From: Welwitschia mirabilis
Taxonomy: Eukaryota > Gnetophyta > Gnetopsida > Welwitschiales
Assembly (NCBI GenBank): GCA_051453625.1
Contig: JBOZIK010000001.1
Location: forward strand, 225,188,323 to 225,216,782
Direction of reading: 5' to 3'
DNA: 28,460 bases
Shown: one piece after another, positions 1 to 8,720 of the stretch
Position numbering within the stretch: position 1 is the stretch's first letter
Layout: each line of letters begins with the position of its first letter
Program-made: the position numbers and the translations under genes
Notes under the pieces: generated by a model
Seen by the model: the letters and a program-made list of their open reading frames with translations, nothing else
What the model was told of the DNA's origin: nothing
Databases searched by the model: none

Positions 1-254
1 ATTCTAGTAAGAAAAGAATATATAAGATCTAAAACATCCAAGAAATGGTCCAGATCTTAATCTCTCAAGAGCTAAATAACATCTGTTAGTTCTCGAAGCT
101 CAGATGTGGCTATTGACCATTCCTGACACATACCTTTCTTCTCAAAATTTTCAGAGAACTTGTCAATGGCTTCTTCAAACATTCCCTAGTAGAAGTAGGA
201 AGGTTTTCTTGAAGCACCTTCCTTTGGACCTCTCTTGAAAGAGCTGGATATCAT
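1..254 (-). pseudogene. Putative plant transposon protein, copy 1 (5' part, broken, runs off the left edge)
   Basis: Read on the minus strand from an ATG at 254, this gives an N terminus closely parallel to the copy at 521-975. Shared words are KRGPKEGASRKP, then EEAIDKFSENFEKK, then SELRELTDVI. The pattern of a basic, low-complexity start followed by a 'F-x-x-E-A-x-D-K-F' stretch and 'S-E-L-R-E-L' resembles the N-terminal part of the plant-only 'putative plant transposon protein' domain (Pfam Transposase_32, recalled rather than searched). An in-frame stop follows the FY-F-Y stretch and another follows DVI, so it is not translatable. The downstream part lies beyond position 1. The function of the family is not established; it sits in or near transposons. 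Confidence 0.55.
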
Positions 255-420
255 TCTAATATTTTTGAAGAAACGAAGAATGAGAAAATCACTAGATTTG
301 GTTGCAAAGATCTCTTAATATGGAAGAAAACTCAAAATATCTGAAGATTTGGAGGTACTAGATTGAGATAGAATCAAGTTAGGGTCCTAGTGCTTTTATA
401 GATTAAGGGAAATAAGGTAG
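1..420. repeat. Tandem duplication, unit 1
   Basis: Bases 1-420 align along their length to 719-1140, from 'attctagtaagaaaag' to the 'ggtag' that immediately precedes the N gap at 421. The copies differ by scattered substitutions and small indels (for example an A-run of nine in unit 2), so they are old rather than a raw assembly echo. Each unit holds the 5' half of the broken transposon-protein gene and its 5' flank. Confidence 0.8.
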
Positions 421-520
421 NNNNNNNNNNNNNNNNNNNNNNNNNNNNNNNNNNNNNNNNNNNNNNNNNNNNNNNNNNNNNNNNNNNNNNNNNNNNNNNN
501 NNNNNNNNNNNNNNNNNNNN
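421..520. other. Assembly gap, 100 N
   Basis: A run of exactly 100 N, probably a gap of unknown size. It separates tandem unit 1 from the continuation of the copy-2 gene. Confidence 0.95.
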
Positions 521-975
521 TATGCACTTTATCACAAATCTCCCTATGACTGTCAGCTTATCTTTCATAGTATCTTTTAGAGGCTAAAACTCCTCATAAT
601 CTCTCTGTGGAATATCAATTAGCTCTAAAATGAGATCTGCTGCCACTCTCACCCTTTTACCTAAAATAAGGATTTCTAGAGTCTTGGTGTCATGGTTAAA
701 GGAAGTATTACAATAAAACATTCTAGTAAGAAAAGGATATGTAGGACCAAAAAAAAATCCAAGAAATGGTCTAGAGCTTTATCTCTCAAGAGCTAGATGA
801 CATCTCTTAGTTCCTTGAGTTTAGATGTGACTACGAATCGCTCTTGGCACACAGCTTTCCTATCAAACTTTTCAGAGAATTTGTCCATGGCTTCTTCAGA
901 TATTCCTTGGTAGAAGTAGAAAGGTTTCCTTGAAGTACCTTTCTTTGGACCTTTCATGAAAGAGTTAACTGCCAT
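521..975 (-). pseudogene. Putative plant transposon protein, copy 2 (broken)
   Basis: The minus strand opens at an ATG at 975 and runs 60 codons (MAVNSFMKGPKK..., EEAMDKFSEKF, QERFVV, KLKELRDVI) to a stop at 793. Downstream, similarity to the plant transposon protein family continues: LLRDKALDHFLDFF, then after a frameshift at the A-run near 749-757 the words LTRMFYCNTSF and ILGKRVRVAADLILELIDIP. In family members a 'FY-x-N' and a 'V-x-G-K-x-V' motif occupy this order. A stop follows YEEF and the frame resumes as MKDKLTVIGRFVIK (568 to 521) before the N gap. The order of motifs along about 450 bases supports one decayed gene rather than chance ORFs. It is upstream (minus sense) of copy 1, at a 721-base offset. 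Confidence 0.65.
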
Positions 976-1140
976 TTTAAGACTCTTAAAAGAAAGAAGA
1001 CTAAGAAAATCACTAGATCTAGTGCAAAGATCTCTTAATCTAGAAGGAAACTCACTAGATCTAAGGTCTTGAAGGTACTAGAACAAGATGAAATCAAGTT
1101 AGGGTTCTAGTTTTTTTATAAATTGAGAGATATAGGGTAG
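719..1140. repeat. Tandem duplication, unit 2
   Basis: This is the partner of 1-420 in the same orientation. Beyond 975 (5' of the coding part) the similarity continues through shared words such as 'gaaaatcactagat' and 'gcaaagatctcttaat' and ends around 1140. The duplicated unit is therefore gene plus about 165 bases of upstream flank. Confidence 0.8.
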
Positions 1141-1400
1141 ATTTAAAAAAGAAATTGGGTCCACTGACTATACTTTTGCATTGTATTCTGTCAGGTCCGA
1201 TCAACCGCTTGAACATCTAGTCAACCCATTGAGATGTAGGTTTACAGTACTAGAAGGGATCCAGGTGACCGGGTTTCATGTCGGTCGACTAACCACATCT
1301 AGTCGACCAAATCATAGATCTAGTTAATTGACTTGTAATTAGCTAAGGGATGGTTTACTAACTTCTAGATTACTTCTATAAAAGTTAAATTAATTACAAG
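1141..1400. other. GTCGAC-rich spacer
   Basis: No coding signal. From about 1190 to 1335 there are several relatives of the words 'gtcgac' and 'gtcaacc' ('ggtcgactaacc', 'ctagtcgaccaa', 'ctagtcaaccc', 'cgatcaaccgc'). The same vocabulary dominates the copia LTR at 5570-5950, so this may be a remnant of a related LTR. It lies between the transposon-protein relics and the truncated end of the copia element. Confidence 0.45.
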
Positions 1401-1890
1401 AATCAGAGTTTACATTAGATATGACAGAATGACATATAGTTTTATTATATTCTTTTCTAAAATATTGATTTGCATGAATAGATTGATTAAGAATTTTAAC
1501 ATCTAATCTATAAGCATTATTAATACACTTTGTACTAAAGATAACAACCTTTTTTTTGCATTCTCAACTATGCATTTTAATTTATTAAATATTATTCTAT
1601 GCCCTTTATCACAACGTTGGCTAACACTTAGTAAATTATGCTACACACCATTCACATAAATTATATTATCAATGTTAGATGATATACCTCCTTTGATTCT
1701 TCCTATACCTTCTATTTTTGCTGTTTGATTGTTTCCAAAAATGAATTCTCCTCCGTTTATGCTTTTTAAGTTCTAAGAACTTAATTGAATAACCGCTATC
1801 TAGATACTAACTATTCAAATGAGATTCTTTACAATTTATCTGTGTCACAAAGCTTTGGAGATTATTAGCTTTAACCCAATTAGTCTTATT
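1400..1890 (-). pseudogene. Copia protease and start of pre-integrase region (broken)
   Basis: On the minus strand the aspartic protease active site appears as YLDSGYS, with the D-S-G codons at 1800-1792. After a frameshift come GGEFIFGNNQTAKIEGIG, then IIYVNGV, HNLLSVSQRCDKGH and IIFNKLKCIVEN. These are the conserved order of copia protease and the stretch that follows it (usually 'LLSVSQLCDKG' like). A further frame gives NNAYRLDVK, matching the beginning of the GAG-pre-integrase domain. At least two frameshifts and an in-frame stop before HNLLS make it non-functional. The part that would continue into integrase is missing. Confidence 0.8.
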
Positions 1891-1904
1891 TAACTTAGGT
1901 GGTG

Positions 1905-1944
1905 NNNNNNNNNNNNNNNNNNNNNNNNNNNNNNNNNNNNNNNN
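1905..1944. other. Assembly gap, 40 N
   Basis: A 40-base run of N between the copia protease region and the gag tail. Confidence 0.95.
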
Positions 1945-2124
1945 ATGTTCAAAAGTAAACATCATATATGTAAATTTGCAATATAGTTTAGAATGACCAA
2001 GCCTATCATGAAAATTGCATAAGATATTGAATACATACTTACTTGTTTGGTTTACTTATTTTTTGATATTTGTGCTCTAAAACCAATAACTAATTTGTCT
2101 CCATTTTGCTTTCATATTCCAAGC

Positions 2125-2189
2125 ATCTATTCTAGTTTAGGTAAACTATTAGAAAACTTATTTACAAAAAATAAAAGATTATCCACTTG
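2125..2189. repeat. Gap-flank direct repeat, left copy
   Basis: These 65 bases beginning 'catctattctagtttagg' are identical to 2668-2732 on the other side of the N run. Identity across such AT-rich, otherwise diverged sequence is best explained by one locus being written twice at a scaffold gap. Confidence 0.9.
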
Positions 2190-2667
2190 NNNNNNNNNNN
2201 NNNNNNNNNNNNNNNNNNNNNNNNNNNNNNNNNNNNNNNNNNNNNNNNNNNNNNNNNNNNNNNNNNNNNNNNNNNNNNNNNNNNNNNNNNNNNNNNNNNN
2301 NNNNNNNNNNNNNNNNNNNNNNNNNNNNNNNNNNNNNNNNNNNNNNNNNNNNNNNNNNNNNNNNNNNNNNNNNNNNNNNNNNNNNNNNNNNNNNNNNNNN
2401 NNNNNNNNNNNNNNNNNNNNNNNNNNNNNNNNNNNNNNNNNNNNNNNNNNNNNNNNNNNNNNNNNNNNNNNNNNNNNNNNNNNNNNNNNNNNNNNNNNNN
2501 NNNNNNNNNNNNNNNNNNNNNNNNNNNNNNNNNNNNNNNNNNNNNNNNNNNNNNNNNNNNNNNNNNNNNNNNNNNNNNNNNNNNNNNNNNNNNNNNNNNN
2601 NNNNNNNNNNNNNNNNNNNNNNNNNNNNNNNNNNNNNNNNNNNNNNNNNNNNNNNNNNNNNNNNNNN
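2190..2667. other. Assembly gap, 478 N
   Basis: A run of 478 N flanked by identical 65-base ends, so the true gap is probably absent or negative in size. Confidence 0.95.
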
Positions 2668-2732
2668 CATCTATTCTAGTTTAGGTAAACTATTAGAAAA
2701 CTTATTTACAAAAAATAAAAGATTATCCACTT
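2668..2732. repeat. Gap-flank direct repeat, right copy
   Basis: Identical to 2125-2189; see that entry. Confidence 0.9.
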
Positions 2733-3100
2733 GGGTAGTTAACATGAAGTATCATCTCTGAGTACTTTGCACTTCTCTTCCACTTCATTCTTTTCTTTTG
2801 TAATGGTCTTCACCATTTTGTTCAACTCATTGATTCTCTTGGTGAGCTTCTCACATTATTCATACAACTCTTAACAGGTTTCTTCTAATTCATCTTCCTC
2901 TTCATCAATCATATCTAAATCATCTGAATTAAAGTACTAGGCACATTCTTGGGTGATGATACTAGAGCCATGAAAGATAATCTATTTTCTCTATCTGATT
3001 CATGATCTAAGAAGTTCTCTTCATCTTTATCATCTTCATTATTCCAAGTTGATATGAATGAGGTTTTTTTAGGCTTTCTTCTTTCTCTTCTAGTGTTAAG

Positions 3101-3142
3101 ACATTCATTGGCCATATGTTCAAATCCTTTACATGAGTAGCA
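3101..3142 (-). other. Gag CCHC zinc knuckle
   Basis: The minus strand reads CYSCKGFEHMANEC. This is C-x2-C-x4-H-x4-C with all four metal ligands kept, the nucleic-acid-binding knuckle of retroviral-type gag. A stop codon (3145-3143) sits immediately before the first cysteine. The upstream frame KHNKGKK is the basic linker that usually precedes the knuckle. Confidence 0.85.
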
Positions 3143-3289
3143 CTAGATTTTCTTTCCCTTATTATGTTTTTTTCTTTGTTTTATATTGCTTCTCCTTGAA
3201 TTCCTAGTTAATTCTCCTTCCATTTTTCTGTATAGAAATCTTTTGAAATGCCTAACTAGAAGAGCCACTTTATCATCATCAAGTTCTTC

Positions 3290-3874
3290 ATCTAATATAT
3301 CAGAACTGTAATCCTCCTGTACACATTTCAAAGCCATACCTTTTCTTCTAGCTTTAGAAAATTTAAGTTTATAGATTTGAAGATTACATTAAAGTTCTTC
3401 TAAAAGCATTGCACTGATGTTTTTGCTTTCTTCAATGGCTATTACCTTCAGTTCAAATCTCTTGGATAGGAATATTAACACTTTTCTTACTACCTTGCTT
3501 TCTTCTATGCATTCTTAAAGGCTTGCCATTGAGTTTACTACATCTGTAAGTCTAACGAAAATTTTTGCAAGGTTTTTTCATCATCCATATAAATTTTTTT
3601 AAATCTAGAAAGAAGCATTTGCAGTTTTGTTTATTTAACAGTGGATGTTTCTTTATGTGCAACTTCTAAAATATCCTAAGATTCTTTCACATGGTTACAG
3701 TTCATAATTATTTTAAATTCATCTATACACACTACATAAAAAATAACATTAAGAGCATGAACATCTATAGTGGCTTTTGTTTTATCTACAGGAGTCAATT
3801 GGTCTCTGGATTTGGGAACCAATATAGTATTGTCATTTGCATCTGTCTGGGTTATCATAAGCACAGTATAACCT
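3290..3874 (-). pseudogene. Copia gag UBN2 domain, copy A (broken)
   Basis: On the minus strand this begins at the N gap with TDANDNTILVPKSRDQ, then HALNVIFYVVCIDEFK and NCNHVKES followed by a stop where a tryptophan (W-D-I-L-E) is usual. A frameshift follows near 3590. Later come the ALKCVQEDYSSDILDEELDDDKVALLVRHF and FLYRKMEGEL words that lead into the knuckle. UBN2 is the gag polyprotein domain of copia elements. This copy is continuous with the knuckle and tail and so is the one in its natural context. Confidence 0.75.
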
Positions 3875-3974
3875 NNNNNNNNNNNNNNNNNNNNNNNNNN
3901 NNNNNNNNNNNNNNNNNNNNNNNNNNNNNNNNNNNNNNNNNNNNNNNNNNNNNNNNNNNNNNNNNNNNNNNNNN
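3875..3974. other. Assembly gap, 100 N
   Basis: 100 N placed exactly between gag copy A and gag copy B. Confidence 0.95.
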
Positions 3975-4562
3975 CTGATCTGTCAGATTTATAATCCTCC
4001 TGTACACATTTCAAAGCAATACCTTTTCTTCTAACTTTAGTAAATTTAAGTTTATAGGTTTGAAGATTACTTTGAAGTTCTTCTAATGCCATTGCATTAA
4101 TGTTTTTGCTTTCTTCGATGGCTATTACCTTCAGTTCAAATCTCTTGGGTAGGGATCTCAACACTTTCCTTACTACCTTGCTTTATTCTATGCATTATCT
4201 GAGACTTGCCATTGATTTTACTATATCTGTAAGTCTAGCAAAAATTTTTTGCAAGGTTTCTTCATCATCCATATGAATGTCTTCAAATCTAGAAATAAGC
4301 ATTTATAGTTTTGCTTGTTTAACAGTGGACATTTCTTCATGTGCAACTTCTAAAATATCCTAAGCTTCTTTTGCATGGTTACAATTCAAAATTCTTTTAA
4401 ATTCATCTGCACGCACTACATAAAAAATAGCATTAAGAGCATAGGCATTTATGATGGTTTTTGTTTTATCTGTGGGAGTGCATTGGTCTCTGGATTAGGA
4501 AACTAATAGAGTATTGTCATTTGCATCTATCTAGGTTATCATAGGCACAATATGACCTTTGT
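3975..4562 (-). pseudogene. Copia gag UBN2 domain, copy B (broken)
   Basis: The minus strand reads almost entirely in one frame with about six stops. The words, in order, are NAYALNAIFYVVRADEF, NCNHAKEA-stop-DILEVAHEE, MSTVKQAKL, LISRFEDIHMDDEETLQ, KIFARLTDIVKSMAS, KVLRSLPKRFELKVIAIEES and LEELQSNLQTYKLKF. This is the canonical UBN2 run, including the 'LRSLP-x-R/K-F-x-x-K-V-x-A-I-E-E' core and the 'L-Q-T-Y' end. It duplicates copy A at an offset of 682-683 bases with roughly 10% differences. Confidence 0.85.
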
Positions 4563-4624
4563 ATATGACTTCTTCTACATTGGCATCTAGAGATCTAAGA
4601 AAAAATTCTCATCCTGACTTTCCA

Positions 4625-4902
4625 NNNNNNNNNNNNNNNNNNNNNNNNNNNNNNNNNNNNNNNNNNNNNNNNNNNNNNNNNNNNNNNNNNNNNNNNNNNN
4701 NNNNNNNNNNNNNNNNNNNNNNNNNNNNNNNNNNNNNNNNNNNNNNNNNNNNNNNNNNNNNNNNNNNNNNNNNNNNNNNNNNNNNNNNNNNNNNNNNNNN
4801 NNNNNNNNNNNNNNNNNNNNNNNNNNNNNNNNNNNNNNNNNNNNNNNNNNNNNNNNNNNNNNNNNNNNNNNNNNNNNNNNNNNNNNNNNNNNNNNNNNNN
4901 NN
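4625..4902. other. Assembly gap, 278 N
   Basis: A run of N between the gag start region and the leader of the copia element. The gag start codon probably lies inside it. Confidence 0.95.
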
Positions 4903-5204
4903 ATAAATCAAAAGACACGAAATCATAAACTACCAATTTAGATGCATGTAGGATTTATAGTGGTTTGGAAACTTCTCTACTCCACTCTCGATGATTAGCT
5001 TCTCCCAATCTTGATTTCAAATTTCTATTACTTCACAGATTTTTCTAGGTCCATATGTAACCCTTATAAGCAGAATTTTATAGGCTAAGTCTCAACCTTA
5101 ACAATGGACTTTTGTAGGATAATTTTTAACCTTTAACAATGGACTTTTGTAGGCTAAGTCTCAACCCCTGAAATCAAATAGAAGTGATGCAATGTAGCCT
5201 TGGT
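4903..5204 (-). other. Copia leader (untranslated) with short direct repeats
   Basis: Between the PBS and the gap there is no good coding frame. The stretch contains two copies of 'acaatggacttttgtagg' (5101-5118 and 5137-5154) and two of 'taggctaagtctcaacc' (5081-5097 and 5150-5166). This indicates an internal tandem duplication of about 36 to 70 bases in the leader. Confidence 0.55.
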
Positions 5205-5217
5205 AGCTCTGATATCA
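5205..5217 (-). other. Primer-binding site of the copia element
   Basis: The minus strand reads 'tgatatcagagct', one base different from 'tggtatcagagct', the complement of the 3' end of plant initiator-Met tRNA. It sits just inside the presumed LTR end and fixes the element's minus orientation. Confidence 0.8.
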
Positions 5218-5448
5218 TACATTCAGTATCAGTATAATGAATGGAGCTCTTCTCCAATAGAATACAATGATGAAGCCCTTAGATATAATTCTGAGTAAAG
5301 TTCTTTTGCTAAGGAATAGATCTCCTTAATTAGATATGAAGCTATACAATGATATACCAATAAAAAACACAACTTGATCTTTTAGATTCATAATGAATAT
5401 ACCGATTTAGAAAAGTGCCAAAAGATTTTTAGATCATCTATTACCTAG

Positions 5449-5457
5449 CTATTTATA
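5449..5457 (-). promoter_or_regulatory. TATA-like box in the copia LTR
   Basis: 'tataaatag' on the minus strand, inside the LTR and downstream of the GTCGACC repeats, is the expected core promoter of the element. Confidence 0.4.
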
Positions 5458-5569
5458 ATAAAGGGTTAATAGGATTTATTACAAATGAATTACATCTTTA
5501 ACGATTATAAACGGTTAGAAAACGGCTAGGTAACAACTAGGTAATGGATACATAACATTTACAACTTTT

Positions 5570-5950
5570 ACTTTTTCGTACCGTCTGATTGACCCCATAA
5601 AAATCTGGTCGACCCCATGAGAACTTCATCAGCCCCATAGTGGGTCCAGTCGACCCCTTGTTTCTAAGTCTAGAACTATGGACTATTAGCTTCTTAAGTT
5701 TGGTTGACCCCATAAAAATCCGGTCGACACCTCTCCTCTCGGTTTGGGACTATTGACTATTAGTTTCTTAAATCTAGTTGACTCCATGAATATCCAGTCA
5801 ACCCATTTCCTCTCAGTCTAGGACTATTAGTTCTTGAGATCATAGGTCGATCGACCCCTTCAAAATCCGGTCAACCCCTTTATTTTCAGTCCATTTCTTT
5901 ATGACTACTTTAAGTGCGGTCGATCCCTTTAGAATCCAGTCAACTCCTAC
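5570..5950. repeat. GTCGACCCC-type degenerate repeat array in the LTR U3
   Basis: A phrase of the type 'ggtcgaccccataaaaatccggtcgacccct' recurs with variation about every 95-125 bases (starting near 5585, 5700, 5770, 5850, 5925). Between occurrences is a second shared phrase, 'ctaggactattag-ttctta'. Locally GC-richer than the surroundings. Such subrepeats in U3 are common in plant LTRs; their role here is unknown. Confidence 0.75.
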
Positions 5951-6100
5951 TAGAGGTAAACATAATTAAGCAGTTTTTCTAGTGCATTTTGGTCCAAATC
6001 TTTCACCTACAAAACTCAATCTCATCTGTACACAATATTGAACAATTTGCACTACATCAGAGAAATTAGTTTGACATCAATTGACAAATATAATCTAACA

Positions 6101-8006
6101 TATGTCTTACATGAGTTATTGAATAAGAAAAAATAGGTTAAAGGATGGATGATTTCTGATTTTAAGTACATAAATTTTATTACTAGTGTTAATGTTATTT
6201 CAATTCCTATGGATTCATGCATAAACATCTATAAGAATTCTCTATCATATTTGAATTGCTTTGTATAATTTTAACACATCATCTAAACCTTGCATTTATT
6301 ATCTTGAGCCTTCATATAGGCATTACCTTAGAAAATCTCTTTCAAAATTTTTAGCTTCATTGAGTGGTTTTAAATTAGTTTTTTATTTTATGGTAAATTT
6401 TCTTTTTAGAATAGATCTAGGTTTAAAAAAATTAAAAATGTTAAAAATATTTGTTCTTGATTCCCTTTCTCACCTTAAACCACCCAAGCACTACCATTGC
6501 TATAATCATCACCTTAAACAATTTCATCTATAAAATTCCAAATTTTACCTACATTATAGAATAATCCATCATGTTAAACTCCATCATCCATCACTTTTAC
6601 TTTGGCACCACCTAATAAATTTTATCAATCATTCTTCCCATCTATTCATCCATGAGTTTCTAAAATTAGATGATTCTAGTTGATGGCCCTTTTTCAAATT
6701 AGGTAGAATGTAAGTTTACTTGTAGTTTTACAAAAAAAAATTTTTTGGCTCATTTTTGAGTTATCTTGTTAAGGCTAGTTTTATTTAAGATTTCCCAATT
6801 GGAAAATGTAATTGAATTAAGGTAAAATCTACTATCATAATTTCTTAATTATTTTCAAAGTATTTTATGAGGACAAGATTTATTTTGATTAGTCTAATAA
6901 GCCAATGACCCTTTCATGTACATTAAAAAGCACATTATCTATTGATCAGTCAAAAAATAAAGTTAATTAATTACATCGAGGCTATGGATGTTCACTAGTA
7001 ATGTAGCTCTAATGATTTATTTTGTGACATGTTCAACTACATTAGGGTTATAAACGATTACTACCAATAACAATGGCATCTTCATATAACAACATGTTAA
7101 ATTATATTAGAAGGATATGTCATAATATTAAATTCTCAATATGATCTAAAATTCTTGAAATAAGGAACTAAGTGTGACTATGAAAAAGGTAAAAATTGAA
7201 ATAAAGACATTGGATTTGGGGATAATTTTATGTTTACTTTATTCAACTCATGTACTTAAAGATTTCTTAGCTAATTTTGAATTACTTACATGTTTACTTA
7301 GAAAACTCTTGGTTTTTTTTGCAATCTAACATGTTTTAAATTTATAATAAAATTTACAGATTTACAATATAAGGCGACCATTTATTTAGGTAATCTATCT
7401 AGTTGGAATCTATGGATAAGGCATTTTCATTAAATTTCATATTTTGCTTTTCCCAAAATTGCAATTTTGACCATTGTTTTCTTGAGAGAAAGATATAATA
7501 ACAAAAGCATACTATGCTTTTTATTATCACTCCATTTGTTAATCCATGTGATAACTCATCTTAGCCATTGAATGGCTGAGATAATTCAATAGTTTACAAT
7601 TATCCTCCTATTTGTTAAACCCTTTTCATTTTCTTACCTTATCACTGTACCTGTAATGTGATTATACTATTCTTACCATATTCTTAATGCATCCCATTGC
7701 ATCACCACTCTCATGTAAATAGATTGATGCTGTCGATTATGCTAATTGACGTTGCTACCTTTCTCTCATTTCTCACATCTAGTTTCTATAGTCCTCCATT
7801 ATTGACACTTTTCTATACTTTGCACACTCAAGAACTTGATTCATTTAATAGGTTCTATATATATCTTTAATATTTCATATAAATTTCTTTCTAAATCTCT
7901 TATTCATATCATCTTTAAAATTTTCTCTTTCATTTCTTTCATTTTAGCTTTGTCATCCATTTTCTTTCTCTGTTTTTCCTCCTCTTTTTTGCTATTTTCT
8001 AGAACA
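6101..8006. other. Stretch without recognised genes
   Basis: AT-rich sequence between the copia LTR and the plus-strand transposon-protein relic. The longest open frame (6261-6533, plus, 90 codons) and a hydrophobic one at 7836-8021 match nothing I recognise and look like chance ORFs in AT-rich DNA. No RNA gene, pol fragment or clear tandem repeat was seen. Confidence 0.5.
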
Positions 8007-8720
8007 ATGAGTGGAAGATAATATTACTTCATTAAAGGATGTATTTTTGGATCATTTTTGGATATGTTTACCCCTTTCTACCTTACTAGAATTAAAACAA
8101 GAGGGTGGAACTACCCATTAAAAGTAGAGAATGCATTCTACTACTCAAACCAAGTTTTGAAATTTTACAAGAATGCATCATTTGATGATGAGATCCCTAG
8201 GTCATTCATTCGTGCATTTAATGACTTTTTTATTATCTCTTTAACTAATTTTGAAGTAGCCTTATCAGTAAAGCATTCTAACTATCTCTCGTTTATCTTA
8301 GTAAATACTTTAGCATATTGTTGTTATGCCTTAAACATAGAATATGCTCCTAATAGAGAAGGCACCTTTTCTTATAAGTTTTTAAATAAAAATTAGCTTA
8401 CTTTATTTAGCTTAAATATTTGCAATGTGTTTTCTATCTCACATGTCAAAAATGCTTATACCAGTTATTTGGACCTCATTAGAATAATTTAAGACAATAA
8501 GCCCTTTAACATTGTTAAGTGTTTATATAGAACTATTAATAATCATGTAGGCCACAAAAATAACCTTCCTTTGTCATGTATTATTTCTAATGTCATCCAC
8601 AACACCTCATATGAAATATTAGATTGTAAAGATTGAAATAAAGCTTATATAGAGACCATTACATCCCTAAGATTACTCAAGCTAGAAGTTCCATAATGAT
8701 GATTGGATCCTAGGGGTACA
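8007..8720 (+). pseudogene. Putative plant transposon protein, second locus (broken)
   Basis: The plus strand contains FTPFYLTRIKTRGW, then QVLKFYKNASF, SFIRAFNDFFIISL and EVALSV. This is the order R-G-W, 'V-x-x-F-Y-x-N', 'S-x-I-R-x' seen in the plant transposon protein family (Transposase_32-like, recalled). The same frame continues past a stop at 8394 with YLDLIRII, NIVKCLYRTINNHVGHK, NNLPLSCIISNVIH and YIETITSLRLLKLEVP, with two further stops. The long run of one frame with few stops supports a decayed gene. The 112-codon open stretch 8058-8396 is only its middle part. An ATG at 8007 is followed within four codons by a stop. Confidence 0.5.

Larger units (their letters stand above)
2050..3115 (-). 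pseudogene. Copia gag C-terminal part: charged, coiled-coil-like tail
   Basis: Minus-strand reading after the zinc knuckle gives an acidic and basic segment (TWNNEDDKDEENFLDHES), then DDLDMIDEEEDELEE, then a heptad-rich stretch (EKLTKRINELNKMVKTI, TKEKNEVEEKCK). It ends with VDNLLFFVNKFSNSLPKLE and a GDKLVIGF-like end near 2090. Many plant copia gag proteins have this architecture: knuckle, acidic linker, coiled coil and a short 'G-x-G-F' end. Several stops interrupt it. The N run 2190-2667 splits the tail and its two flanks repeat the same 65 bases. Confidence 0.65.
1400..6100 (-). mobile_element. Ty1/copia retrotransposon, minus strand, 3'-truncated
   Basis: The order on the minus strand is that of a copia element: 5' LTR (6100 to about 5220), tRNA-iMet primer-binding site (5217 to 5205), leader, gag with UBN2 domain, CCHC knuckle and coiled-coil tail, then protease and the start of the pre-integrase segment. 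Similarity stops near 1400. Most of integrase, all of reverse transcriptase and RNase H, and the 3' LTR are absent. Many stops and frameshifts show it is dead. Four N gaps break it, and a gag segment is present twice. The gag style (long charged tail after the knuckle) suggests a SIRE/Maximus-like lineage, which is inference. Confidence 0.85.
5220..6100 (-). repeat. 5' LTR of the copia element (about 880 bp)
   Basis: The inner end is set by the PBS at 5205-5217. The outer end is proposed at 6100 because the minus strand there starts 'tgttagatt', a normal TG start. A minus-strand TATA-like 'tataaatag' at 5457-5449 lies about 230 bases before the inner end, a sensible place for an LTR promoter. 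The U3 part contains the GTCGACC-rich repeats at 5570-5950. The partner LTR is not in the window, so the outer boundary is inference. Confidence 0.65.

Noticed and set aside
3676-4164. A 162-codon minus-strand open frame as a single gene
   Set aside because: It reads through the 100-N gap and joins the end of gag copy B to the start of copy A; the fusion is an artefact of N translation.
7836-8021. Hydrophobic 61-codon frame that could be a membrane peptide
   Set aside because: Composition is explained by T-rich DNA; it has no family resemblance and merges into the transposon-protein relic in the same frame.
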